IMG/VR virus record: IMGVR_UViG_3300042691_037350
Coordinates: 58,475-122,474 of that record
Source: a virus
Reading direction: 5' to 3' (one strand)
Length of the DNA: 64,000 nt
Under the pieces are notes generated by a model. That model was given only the letters and a program-made list of their open reading frames with translations. It was not told where the DNA came from and made no database searches. The position numbers and the translations under genes are program-made. Positions 55,874 to 64,000 of this stretch are shown here, in pieces (position 1 is the stretch's first letter; each line of letters opens with the position of its first letter).

Positions 55874-56572
55874 TTAGTTTTTAATAATAAAACAACCAGG
55901 AGGTAGCCCCGTCTCGTCGTGTGTATACCTCTCCCCTATTTGTAAAATACTATTTGTCACAGGATGATAAACAGACAAGGGTAAATTGCGCTCTGTAAAA
56001 AATGTTTTTATAGCATCAACGGTTTCTCTGAGTCCAGAATCGTCAAATACAATATATCCACCAGATACTACTTTGTCATATAAATTATTTAATACTTCTA
56101 ATACTGCCGAATAAGAGTCAACATCGATCCTGAGTAAAGATATTGTATTTATATTAATATTGGGTGTTGAATCCCTAACAAAACCTTTAATGATAGAAAT
56201 TCTTCCTGATTGTATATCAGATTCTAGTCCGTATCTATGAAAGTTGTGTACAACAATATCATATGGCACAGCTATTTGACCAACCATATTGTGAGTGAAG
56301 CTTGGAACATGTCTCTCTAGTCCACCATATTCGTAATGAGCGTCTTTGATATCTTGAAACCCTTCAAAAGAATCCAAAACCCATATTTTTTTATGCGGAA
56401 AAAGTTTTGATAGAAAAATAGAGAAGCCCCCTCGCCAGCATCCGCACTCTATAACATCCCCCTCTATCTTGTCTAAAGTGTCTTTATGTGTTAATATAGT
56501 GGTAAAGTTGTCTTTATGCACCATAGAGACTGTGTTTGATATAATATCTTCTACTAAATCATTAATATTCAT
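55874..56572 (-). CDS. TylF/macrocin-O-methyltransferase-like protein
   Basis: 232 residues. ECGCWRGGFSIFLSK (SAM loop) and LDSFEGF, then LLRIDVDSY and GGYIVFDDSG, are signatures of the TylF family, which O-methylates sugars in glycans and macrolides. The DSFEGF/DVD pattern also fits metal-dependent sugar O-methyltransferases. It overlaps the GT2 gene by 4 bp. Its likely substrate is a sugar on the same glycan made by neighbours. Confidence 0.75.
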   Translation of the reverse strand: MNINDLVEDIISNTVSMVHKDNFTTILTHKDTLDKIEGDVIECGCWRGGFSIFLSKLFPHKKIWVLDSFEGFQDIKDAHYEYGGLERHVPSFTHNMVGQIAVPYDIVVHNFHRYGLESDIQSGRISIIKGFVRDSTPNININTISLLRIDVDSYSAVLEVLNNLYDKVVSGGYIVFDDSGLRETVDAIKTFFTERNLPLSVYHPVTNSILQIGERYTHDETGLPPGCFIIKN

Positions 56573-58047
56573 GATACGACATCTCCTATTTTTATTATTT
56601 TTTGTCTAAATTCAGCTAGAGACACGCCATATAACCGAGCAAAGTTATCCTGATTATGATTAGTTTGTCTATATTCTATTGGTAATTTATTATTAGTATA
56701 ACTAGATAAATGTAGCACAACGGACTTTGCAGACATTATGAATTTATATTGTTTACAAGAATTTTTCCATAGCTCATAGGGAAATGCGTCATCTCTGCCG
56801 TATCCGCTCAAAAAATTCATATTCCAATTTCCAGCATATCCGCCAACAGAAAGCACATCCTTAGACTTACATAATATTGGATGATTATATCCATATGTTA
56901 AAGATTGACGAGCATATTTTTGTTCGTTGTATCTTGTTAGGAAAAGATCAATAGTTTCATTATTAAAGGTGTTTAGATCAGCGTCAACAATGACAGAAGG
57001 ATTATTGGAATTGAAATACTCTACTAAGCCACAAGAAGCTGTGGCAGGATAGTGGGATTCTATAATAGATATTAGATCATCCAAAAAACCTGGATGAAAA
57101 ATCATATCATCATTAGTATTCATAAAATAATCACTACGCTCAATATATCCTTTTAGAAAATCTATAGCCAACGGTCCAGAATTTTCAGGATTATATATAA
57201 AAGGAATATTAAGTTTATGTAAATAATCTATAGATTCTCTGTCTCCTTCATTCAAAACAACAGCAATTCTATCTTTAGTAGTGTCAATTGATTTGATAAG
57301 AGAAGAAACACACCATTTTAATAATTGTGGATTATTCCAAGAACATAGGCCAATAAGGGTTCTACAGTAAGATATGGATATTGGGTGTTTTTTAGGCTTA
57401 GGTTTTTCAGTCTGTTTATTTGTAAATGTCTCATAATATTGGTTTTGAGCGCGCTGCCTTTCAATATCCTTATGATGTATAATAGCCAATAATTCATCTT
57501 CAACTATCGTACCATAATTAATATTCCCTTCTATTCTCTCGTGAACATCTCCAGCCCATTTTATTTTATCATTATTTTTATACAATCTAGGTTGAAAATC
57601 GGGCCAATTTACCCATCCCTTGTCGTTGATTTTCCAAGACCATCTCTGAATATCTTCGTCTGTTAATCCACTGACGGTATTAACTCTAGGAAATAAATAT
57701 AGATCTAAATTAGATTCATTAATAATTTGTCTAATAAGAGGAAAAGCTTCTTTTCTCATATTCTCATCAGCATCAAGATTGAAAATATATGTTTTTGTTG
57801 CTAACGAGTTCATGTGGTTTTTCAGATTACTGAAATTACCATCAAAATGATATAGGTGTTCAGGTATGTTTTTAGATCTTAGATAATCATTAATATCTTT
57901 GTACCATTGCTGTTCTTTTTCTATAGGGTCTTTATAAGTTTGTATAACCACAATTTCTTCATCATCTGTTTTTACTGAAACTAGATTATCTATTAAGTTT
58001 TTAATATAATCAATCTCATTATATACGGTTATACAATATGAAATCAT
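56569..58047 (-). CDS. Two-domain GT2-type glycosyltransferase
   Basis: 492 residues with two GT-A domains. The first (about 1-200) starts SYCITVYNEIDYI and has FNLDADENMR (DxD-like). The second (about 226-440) starts SYCRTLIGLCSW and has NTNDDMIFHPGF. Each half could transfer one sugar, so this may build a disaccharide. It overlaps the deaminase gene in ATGA (4 bp). Donors are unknown. Confidence 0.75.
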   Translation of the reverse strand: MISYCITVYNEIDYIKNLIDNLVSVKTDDEEIVVIQTYKDPIEKEQQWYKDINDYLRSKNIPEHLYHFDGNFSNLKNHMNSLATKTYIFNLDADENMRKEAFPLIRQIINESNLDLYLFPRVNTVSGLTDEDIQRWSWKINDKGWVNWPDFQPRLYKNNDKIKWAGDVHERIEGNINYGTIVEDELLAIIHHKDIERQRAQNQYYETFTNKQTEKPKPKKHPISISYCRTLIGLCSWNNPQLLKWCVSSLIKSIDTTKDRIAVVLNEGDRESIDYLHKLNIPFIYNPENSGPLAIDFLKGYIERSDYFMNTNDDMIFHPGFLDDLISIIESHYPATASCGLVEYFNSNNPSVIVDADLNTFNNETIDLFLTRYNEQKYARQSLTYGYNHPILCKSKDVLSVGGYAGNWNMNFLSGYGRDDAFPYELWKNSCKQYKFIMSAKSVVLHLSSYTNNKLPIEYRQTNHNQDNFARLYGVSLAEFRQKIIKIGDVVS

Positions 58048-58505
58048 AAAGCTCTTTCTATCCAGGATAGGTCTGGTTGTAGGTAAGTAATCTGCATACC
58101 GCTCATTTTGATAAAAACATTAAATCTTTCTTGGTTTTCTGTGTCAAATAGATGTGTTCCGTGTCCTTCGGTCATATATACTTTTGTCACGCCTTCTTGC
58201 CACAGAGCCATTATGCAATCATTACAGCACTGTCCGGTTACATAAGCTATTCCATTGTCTGGTCTAATAACACAATTTGATAAAGCATTTCTTTCTGCAT
58301 GAATCATCCAAGGATACTTTTCTGGCCGAGTATTTGGTAATAATTTATCATCTAGTCCTTTGGGGAATCCATTATATCCAACACCAAGAATTCTGTGTTG
58401 AGTATCTGTGATAATACATCCGTGCTGAGTTTGTATATCATGGCTACGCAAAGATACTATGCGAGCTAACCCCAGAAAATATTCATGCCAAGATGGTCTA
58501 TTCAT
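58044..58505 (-). CDS. dCMP deaminase
   Basis: 153 residues. The zinc site is H69/E71 (HAERNAL) with C94 and C97 (CCNDC), and the NGFPKGLDD region matches phage dCMP deaminases. It converts dCMP to dUMP for dTMP synthesis. No thymidylate synthase was seen in the window. The promoter at 58511-58538 leaves no room for a ribosome site, so the mRNA is probably leaderless and this ATG is the only start candidate. It heads the sugar cluster. Confidence 0.85.
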   Translation of the reverse strand: MNRPSWHEYFLGLARIVSLRSHDIQTQHGCIITDTQHRILGVGYNGFPKGLDDKLLPNTRPEKYPWMIHAERNALSNCVIRPDNGIAYVTGQCCNDCIMALWQEGVTKVYMTEGHGTHLFDTENQERFNVFIKMSGMQITYLQPDLSWIERAL

Positions 58506-58510
58506 GGCTT

Positions 58511-58538
58511 ATTATATAAATAAACAGAGACTTGGCAA
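58511..58538 (-). promoter_or_regulatory. Sigma70-type promoter of dCMP deaminase, probably leaderless
   Basis: On the - strand TTGCCA (58533-58538) and perfect TATAAT (58511-58516) are 16 bp apart. Only 5 nt (AAGCC) lie between the -10 and the ATG at 58505, so transcription should start at or within the ATG. No Shine-Dalgarno sequence is present. Confidence 0.7.
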
Positions 58539-58547
58539 GGTTCTTTT

Positions 58548-61520
58548 TTAACAACCGCAGCCACTACATGAGCCAGTTACTATTCCATAGTTACATGATG
58601 ATTCATCGAACACCGCATCTCCATTCACGGTTCCATAGTTGTAAGAACCGTTTGTAAATAAAGCATTGCCATTAACAGTGCCATAATAATTATATGACGA
58701 GTCAAATGATGCTCCGTTACTTACTGTACCATAATTAATAGACCCATTAGCAAAAGAACCACTATTAAGCACAGAAGCGTAATTGGATGCTCCGTCATTA
58801 AAAAATGCACTCTCTGATACAGTTCCGTTATTTACGGAGTAATAGCCAACAAACGTTCCTGTGCCGCCAATATTTCCTTGATTGTCACTATCGTTAAAGT
58901 GTCCATTAGCACTAATATTGCCATTATTAGTAGATGATACAAAAGAAGCATTTCCATTAACGTTACCATAGTTTGTGGCGTATGTAAAAAAGGCTGCTCC
59001 AGTTATAGATCCAGAATTAGTAGAGCCGTATTCAAATGTATTACTATCGCCATTCAACTCTCCAAAATTAATACTATCACCATTAAATGATGTTGATCCA
59101 TATATGGTGCCTCTATTAGAAGCGGGTAGTATTACTATATATGCCCAAGTATCATAGTTATATTCGTAGCTATAATAGCCATTAAAAGACGCATCACCTG
59201 ATATAATTCCATTATTGATCGATTGATCCCAGAAAAACATAGATATGCCGGTGAAGGGTATGGTAGAATTATTAATAGATTTATTGTAAAAATTACCTCC
59301 AGATATTTTAGAATTATTTATACTATTTTCATAAAATGAAGCTGAAGCTAGAAGTCCAGTACCATTATTAATGCCCGAATTTCTAAATGTTGCGGAGGAG
59401 TAGGTTCCATAATTAATGGTATTATCAAAAAAAGTTCCTTGATTAATTTTGCCATAATTAATGCTTTGATTATAAAAAGTTACATTTTGTGCTATGCCAG
59501 AAAAATTATTTCGACTAGCATCATAAAATACTGAATTTTTTATGGATCCGTTATTTTGTGAAATATCATAAAAATTAGTCGAACCCAAACATACTCCACC
59601 ATAATCATTAGTAGATGATCCTTTAAAATTGGCAGTAGTAGCTGACAATCCAGAAGATCGATTCATTGCATTGCCCGAGAAATCTACAAAAGAAGTAATA
59701 TTACCTATATTTATGGAATTATCTAGGAATAAACCAAAAGTGCCGGTACCATAATTTTTTGCGTTCCCATAAAATTTGCCATTATTATATGGTCCATAAT
59801 TTAATGTTGAATGATACCAATATCCATTAATTACATTGCCAAAATTTTTTGATAAATTGTAAAAATAGCCACTATTAGTAATATTACCAGAATTAATAGA
59901 CGAATTGTTAAATTCACCATTTGCTGCTATAGTATAATTAATTGTTGAGTTTTGAAAATAACCAGTCATAGATATATTGCCAGAATTAATAGCATTGTTT
60001 TGAAAAATTCCTTTGGTTATTTGTCCACTATTAGTACTATTATTTTTAAAAAGCAAATATCCACTAGATGAAACATTAATATTAGATCGATTCGATGCGT
60101 TTTGTTGAAAACTAATATCTTCTATAGAAATTGAACTATTATTTGAAGATATATCTGAAAACGTGGCTTTGCCTGTTAATGGTCCATTGTTAATACCCGA
60201 ACCATTAAAAGATATAACTCCAACAATACTACCATTATTACTACCATTATTGAATAAGTGTGTGCCGGACGTAATACTTCCATTATTAATAGAATTAATA
60301 AAATTAGTACTATTATTAATACTAGCATTATTTACCGCACCATTCGAAAAATTTGCTACACCATTGATATTGCCATTATTAATTCCACTATTAAATATAG
60401 CTTGACCACTAATACTAGCGCTATTAGTTGAAGCCACAAATTGTACGGACCCGGCTATGGTACCGATACTTTGTCCACTGATCATATAGATGTCACCAAT
60501 CAACCTACCGTTATTATCACTACTATAGAACTTGACTGCTCCAGATATAGACCCATTGTTTACAGAACCACTGATAAACATACTGTTTCCATAAATAATT
60601 TTGTTATTTACAGCATTAGTATTAAATATAGATAATGCTCCAGAAATTATACCATTATTGATGCTAGAATTTAAAAATGTAGTATTACTGATAATATTAC
60701 CATAATTTATAGCTGATCCGCTAAATATAGAATTACCATATAATTGACCATTAGATTGATTAGTGGAACCAAGAATAAATAATGACTCAGAAAAACAATA
60801 TCCATTATTAGAAGAATTATTTTCAAAGCGAGCTTTATTTGTGATGGTTCCATAATTTATCGAATCTTGTAAAGTACTTTCAGCAGATATTATTCCATAA
60901 TTATCGGTGTTTGATAATAATGCCGAAGGTGCTGTTAGAGACGACCCTGAATGGATAATAGAATCGAAAACATATGCTCCAGGAGGTATGTCTTTTAAAA
61001 AATCCGGATCCGAACTACTGCCATTTTGAGGAGAACCTTGATAATTACCCGCACTTTGTGTGGAACCGCCAACGGTAATATTAACTAATATTCCAGAATT
61101 TTTTAAAATTTGATTATATGTATTAATAGCAGTATTACTAATATAAAATCTTTTATTACAATTAATATTTAATGTTGGTGCTGTTAATCCTTGGGCTTCA
61201 ATTATACTATTAAAAGATAATAAATTATTAGTAATAATATTACCGACATTAAATAAAACTCGCTCATTTTGGTTTTGCCCACCACCAGTAATAATAGTAG
61301 TATTTTTAACTCTTAAAGATTTTAAACCTAATAATAAATCTAAAGAGGATTTAATAAAACAGGAATTAATAGCAGTAATAGTTGCAGGATCTATTGATAC
61401 CACACTAGGTGTACTGACTACAATATCTGTTTTATTACTAGGTAAAAATTTACTACTAATCTCTAGAGAATTGTCTTCGAACCACTTCTCTATTTGACAC
61501 CAAAGATGATTAGCAGACAT
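58548..61520 (-). CDS. 990-aa Asn/Gly repeat solenoid protein
   Basis: The N-terminal 200 residues are non-repetitive (IEKWFEDN, RVKNTTIITGG, ISNTAINTYN). From about 210 to 985 there are degenerate repeats of 14-16 residues of the form xNNGxIxGxAxFxxx (also NYGTVNG), roughly 50 by length. The regular strands suggest a beta-solenoid. The end is Cys-rich (SGCSGCGC-like, final residues SGCGC). The start lies 1 nt after the peptidase gene, so they are coupled. No YadA anchor is present and the repeat differs from that of the fibre at 7240. A surface or virion fibre, or a structural scaffold, is inferred; no family was recognised. Confidence 0.65.
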   Translation of the reverse strand: MSANHLWCQIEKWFEDNSLEISSKFLPSNKTDIVVSTPSVVSIDPATITAINSCFIKSSLDLLLGLKSLRVKNTTIITGGGQNQNERVLFNVGNIITNNLLSFNSIIEAQGLTAPTLNINCNKRFYISNTAINTYNQILKNSGILVNITVGGSTQSAGNYQGSPQNGSSSDPDFLKDIPPGAYVFDSIIHSGSSLTAPSALLSNTDNYGIISAESTLQDSINYGTITNKARFENNSSNNGYCFSESLFILGSTNQSNGQLYGNSIFSGSAINYGNIISNTTFLNSSINNGIISGALSIFNTNAVNNKIIYGNSMFISGSVNNGSISGAVKFYSSDNNGRLIGDIYMISGQSIGTIAGSVQFVASTNSASISGQAIFNSGINNGNINGVANFSNGAVNNASINNSTNFINSINNGSITSGTHLFNNGSNNGSIVGVISFNGSGINNGPLTGKATFSDISSNNSSISIEDISFQQNASNRSNINVSSSGYLLFKNNSTNSGQITKGIFQNNAINSGNISMTGYFQNSTINYTIAANGEFNNSSINSGNITNSGYFYNLSKNFGNVINGYWYHSTLNYGPYNNGKFYGNAKNYGTGTFGLFLDNSINIGNITSFVDFSGNAMNRSSGLSATTANFKGSSTNDYGGVCLGSTNFYDISQNNGSIKNSVFYDASRNNFSGIAQNVTFYNQSINYGKINQGTFFDNTINYGTYSSATFRNSGINNGTGLLASASFYENSINNSKISGGNFYNKSINNSTIPFTGISMFFWDQSINNGIISGDASFNGYYSYEYNYDTWAYIVILPASNRGTIYGSTSFNGDSINFGELNGDSNTFEYGSTNSGSITGAAFFTYATNYGNVNGNASFVSSTNNGNISANGHFNDSDNQGNIGGTGTFVGYYSVNNGTVSESAFFNDGASNYASVLNSGSFANGSINYGTVSNGASFDSSYNYYGTVNGNALFTNGSYNYGTVNGDAVFDESSCNYGIVTGSCSGCGC
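58570..60890 (-). repeat. Tandem solenoid coding repeats
   Basis: In-frame repeats of about 42-48 nt on the - strand (codons for Asn-Asn/Tyr-Gly, Ile/Val, Gly, Ala, Phe). They are degenerate in DNA, so this is a diverged protein repeat and not a recent expansion. Spacers in a CRISPR sense are absent. Confidence 0.65.
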
Positions 61521-61521
61521 C

Positions 61522-63132
61522 TTAATTAGTTCCGTCTAGATAAAGTTTGAGTTTAGGTTCGTATGTATTTTCTCTTACTTTATAAAATTGAGAATAATCT
61601 AAACGTTGTCGAGGAAATCCTTCTGACATCGATAACGCAAATGCTATTCCTGTGGCCCGTTGTTTACTAGCACAACCCCAAGGCACACATGAAGAATCAT
61701 CTACACAGGCTTCATTTTCTGGATTATTCGGCTCTGTGACAGAATTTTTTTTGCGACAATTAATTTGATCTGTTCTATATAAAGTTAATAGGCAACTAAG
61801 ATGCGTTTCTGTTATTAAAAAGGAACCGTCTGGAATTGGACCCCAAGAAGGATGTCCGCCAGAGTTCCACTTACCCCAGCTATTAGCTAATAAATAAACA
61901 CACTCTGTATAATCTACTTTTCTATCGTCATATCCTATAATTGCATAAGAATGATACCAAATTCTATCTGGATAAGATAGACCGCCAGAATCTCTGGTAT
62001 TAGGAAAGCCAACATTAGTCATTAAGACCACGCCATAACCATTATATAATAAATCTTTTATCGACTGTAACATATCTGCTTTAGAATTGGATTGTATAAT
62101 AGATATAGTGCGTACACGATCTATGGTTTCTACTGGATTATCGAGATAATCTTTTTCTGTAGATTTTTTATAGACATTATTTACATAGTCGTAATTATTA
62201 ATGGTTTGAAAATATTTTAATAATAAATCACCAGGACACGCATAAAAATGCGATCCACTATTATTTAGTAAATTAGCATATCCTCCATAAGATTTACGTT
62301 TTAAAATACCTAGATGTTTTAATGGAAAATCTGATGAAACGGCATTTATGATATCTGCGGTTAAAGTAGTATATTCCCAATATCCATATCTAGTACCAGT
62401 TATATCTCCACAGCACCAATTCATTTTTTCTTCACAAGAACCACTAGTACAACAATCTTTGTCCCCTTGTGCTATTTCTTCTTCTGTTTTGGTACAAGAG
62501 CCGCATGGGGTGCATTCTCTTTGCCCTGTCTCTTTATTAGATTTACAACTAAAAGTAGCTCCAAGAGCGGATCCTTGTTTTTTAGAATCAAATCTGGGTA
62601 AGCAATCTAAATCTTTACATCCAGTCCCTCTAGTCATAGACTCTCCTTCTGGAACCAGATCAGGACCAAGCATCATTAAACAATCAGTAATATAGTTTTG
62701 TCCAAAAAATTGTAAATGTTCGGTGGCCCCTCGATGATCCCAAGATTCTCTTGTGCCAGACGCTTCTATCATACATGCTCTAGTAACATCACAAGCATTT
62801 CGAATAGCATGAGAAGTTCCGCTTTTTATATCTGGTTGAATTTCAGAAAAAGCTTCTACATCTAATCTTTCAAGAAATCTAAAAGGTAGCGATAATTGCC
62901 TAGATCCAGTATTAAGTATACCAAACGGATTTTCTGAACTTGGTTCTATTTTGGTATATGGAGCTTTATTGAAGCAGGGGTACTTTAGCTGTTTTAAAAA
63001 ATTTGCTAATCTGGGAAGGTCATAGGGGGTGCCTCTTCCAACGTCTTGGTCAGGACGCCCAACAAAATCAATAGTCCCCATCTCGCAGGGGTTTGTGGTA
63101 TATTGATAGTAAAGCTCTTTTGGCGTTAACAT
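61522..63132 (-). CDS. Papain-fold (C1A-like) cysteine peptidase
   Basis: 536 residues. H394 in WYHSYAIIGYDDR and N417 in LLANSWGKWN with a following PDGSFLI strand are the His and Asn parts of the papain triad. The nucleophile is not obvious: no QGxCGSCW motif is seen; C114 or C120 (near residues 108-122) are candidates. A cysteine-rich insert spans about 172-241, and another Cys group lies after 476. No signal peptide. It is followed after 1 nt by the solenoid gene, so it may process or act with it. A virion peptidase or host-modifying enzyme is possible. Confidence 0.65.
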   Translation of the reverse strand: MLTPKELYYQYTTNPCEMGTIDFVGRPDQDVGRGTPYDLPRLANFLKQLKYPCFNKAPYTKIEPSSENPFGILNTGSRQLSLPFRFLERLDVEAFSEIQPDIKSGTSHAIRNACDVTRACMIEASGTRESWDHRGATEHLQFFGQNYITDCLMMLGPDLVPEGESMTRGTGCKDLDCLPRFDSKKQGSALGATFSCKSNKETGQRECTPCGSCTKTEEEIAQGDKDCCTSGSCEEKMNWCCGDITGTRYGYWEYTTLTADIINAVSSDFPLKHLGILKRKSYGGYANLLNNSGSHFYACPGDLLLKYFQTINNYDYVNNVYKKSTEKDYLDNPVETIDRVRTISIIQSNSKADMLQSIKDLLYNGYGVVLMTNVGFPNTRDSGGLSYPDRIWYHSYAIIGYDDRKVDYTECVYLLANSWGKWNSGGHPSWGPIPDGSFLITETHLSCLLTLYRTDQINCRKKNSVTEPNNPENEACVDDSSCVPWGCASKQRATGIAFALSMSEGFPRQRLDYSQFYKVRENTYEPKLKLYLDGTN

Positions 63133-63135
63133 TAT

Positions 63136-63384
63136 TCATTTTTGAATGAGTTTATTATAAATAGCTAGTGTTAGAACAGAACCAGCAACTCCCATAATCA
63201 CGCCTGCTGGTGAAATACTATCATATGTACCTAATAGATACAGAGCCGCTCCTCCCACATATGAGCCAGCAACGCCAAGAGCTACAGTTTTGACAAAACC
63301 AAAATTTTCTTCTCCTGGTACTATGCTTTTTGCTATTGCTCCTACAAATATACCATATACACACCATACTAAAATATTAAACAT
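63136..63384 (-). CDS. GlsB/YeaQ/YmgE-type small membrane protein
   Basis: 82 residues with three predicted membrane segments (about 5-20, 30-52, 57-76) and the IVPGEENFGF turn of the GlsB/YeaQ/YmgE family. Its function is not established; cellular members are linked to stress. It lies between the peptidase and another membrane protein. A holin-like or envelope role is only a guess from size and hydrophobicity. It overlaps the upstream gene by 8 bp. Confidence 0.65.
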   Translation of the reverse strand: MFNILVWCVYGIFVGAIAKSIVPGEENFGFVKTVALGVAGSYVGGAALYLLGTYDSISPAGVIMGVAGSVLTLAIYNKLIQK

Positions 63385-63769
63385 TAGCTGCCTCCACTAA
63401 ACATAAAACTTCTTGATTATTTAAATTTTCACCGGTTTCTAATAAAGCATTTAAAAGAGCTAAACTGTATTTTTCGTATTGTTCTTGGTTTAGTTTTTGA
63501 CGCAAAACCTTTTTAATTCTCATTTTAGTAAACCATCCTCTACGCAGACTATATTCTTTGATTTCTTGTCCATATAATTCATACTTGTCTGCTGCTGAAC
63601 AATTTTTAGATAATTTATTTTTATTACACTCCTGTAAAACTCTAATCACTGTTAAAATAATACTTACGATCATTAAGATCGCTATAACACTACCAAACTT
63701 TTCTTGTTCTGATATACCAGCTTTAGATAATACTTTAGAAGCTATAGCATTTAATTGAGAATCGTTCAT
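63377..63769 (-). CDS. Single-pass membrane protein, unknown function
   Basis: 130 residues with one strong membrane helix (about 26-44) and a charged, helical C-terminal part ending in NNQEVLCLVEA. Not recognised. It overlaps both neighbours (8 and 4 bp). Topology and the neighbouring three-helix protein suggest a membrane pair, possibly lysis-related. Confidence 0.55.
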   Translation of the reverse strand: MNDSQLNAIASKVLSKAGISEQEKFGSVIAILMIVSIILTVIRVLQECNKNKLSKNCSAADKYELYGQEIKEYSLRRGWFTKMRIKKVLRQKLNQEQYEKYSLALLNALLETGENLNNQEVLCLVEAANV

Positions 63770-64000
63770 CTTAAAAACCTTCTTTTATATGTTGGTGATG
63801 AAGGATAACTAGGTTTAATTTGGCACTCTGGGCCAGTACAATAAGGAGCTTGATGAAGTATTATTGGGGGGTGAATAACTTCTTTAGTTTCTATTTGTGG
63901 TGGGGTGGATTGCTTTTTGGGTTTTTCCTCTTCACAATAACCACAATCTACCATTTTGATACCATCTCCACTCAAATATTTGCCGGTACCTTTGCATACT
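63766..64000 (-). CDS. Zinc-knuckle protein, cut by the window edge
   Basis: The frame is open to the right edge, so the gene starts outside; the TTG at 63975 is internal. Visible residues begin VCKGTGKYLSGDGIKMVDCGYC, giving a CKGTG...CxxC knuckle like the DnaJ-type zinc repeats seen in small phage proteins; the first Cys of the knuckle may lie beyond the edge. The remainder is Pro/Lys-rich with a further Cys pair (CTGPEC). Its 3' end overlaps the membrane protein gene by 4 bp. Function unknown. Confidence 0.6.
   Translation of the reverse strand, partial: VCKGTGKYLSGDGIKMVDCGYCEEEKPKKQSTPPQIETKEVIHPPIILHQAPYCTGPECQIKPSYPSSPTYKRRFLR

Noticed and set aside
29938-58047. DNA-base hypermodification by the sugar genes
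   Set aside because: No hydroxymethylase or thymidylate synthase-like gene was seen in the window, so glycosylated DNA is not supported here, though not excluded outside it.
58548-61520. CRISPR-like repeats
   Set aside because: The repeats are in-frame, degenerate and encode a regular protein pattern; no exact repeats with unique spacers exist.

Overview
The window reads as an internal 64-kb piece of a large, AT-rich tailed dsDNA phage genome (free phage or metagenome-assembled). Phage origin follows from a giant tape-measure-type protein, fibre and tail proteins, and a phage-encoded replisome; packing is very tight, with start/stop overlaps of 1-40 bp. I see no tRNA, integrase, transposon or CRISPR array. 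Terminase, capsid and portal genes are not here and presumably lie outside. The host cannot be fixed from sequence. One membrane protein with a DUF2135/YfaP-like domain has an architecture I associate with Planctomycetes, a weak hint only.

The layout has two opposing arms. Positions 1-27213 (+ strand) are a virion/tail operon: a tape-measure-like protein open at the left edge, a YadA-head-like fibre, two tail/baseplate-like proteins, a zinc-ribbon protein, a 2655-aa cysteine-rich protein and a small zinc protein. From 27191 to 64000 everything is on the - strand and converges on the first arm. Read in transcription order from the right edge it holds: (i) a zinc-knuckle protein cut by the edge, two small membrane proteins, a papain-fold cysteine peptidase and a 990-aa tandem-repeat solenoid (58.5-64.0 kb); (ii) dCMP deaminase followed by a sugar cluster of GT2, TylF-type and C-methyltransferase-type enzymes and two SDR nucleotide-sugar enzymes (53.0-58.5 kb); (iii) a B12-dependent ribonucleotide reductase and PhoH (50.0-53.0 kb); (iv) a replication and recombination block of small genes, RecA-like recombinase, DnaB helicase, primase, dNMP kinase, an HNH fragment, a Cas4/RecB-like nuclease, and DNA polymerase III alpha in two separate genes with a DnaQ-type exonuclease between them, then SSB (36.0-50.0 kb); (v) a seven-gene glycosyltransferase block (29.9-35.9 kb); (vi) a Vsr/DUF559-type nuclease, an ERF/annealase-like protein, a zinc ribbon and the DUF2135-like membrane protein (27.2-30.0 kb).

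Together these genes encode a self-contained replisome (polymerase, exonuclease, helicase, primase, SSB, recombinase), a nucleotide supply (RNR, dCMP deaminase, dNMP kinase) and an unusually large glycan-building capacity split over two blocks. Two sigma70-like promoters with perfect -10 boxes and 16-bp spacers are readable. One drives ssb, which also has its own terminator. The other places the start of transcription on the ATG of the dCMP deaminase gene, which implies a leaderless mRNA at the head of the sugar cluster.

The features most worth a second look are the two-gene polymerase III alpha with a cysteine-bearing N-terminus at the split, the isolated ssb cassette, the leaderless promoter, the 990-residue repeat protein beside a cysteine peptidase, and the 50-codon HNH remnant.
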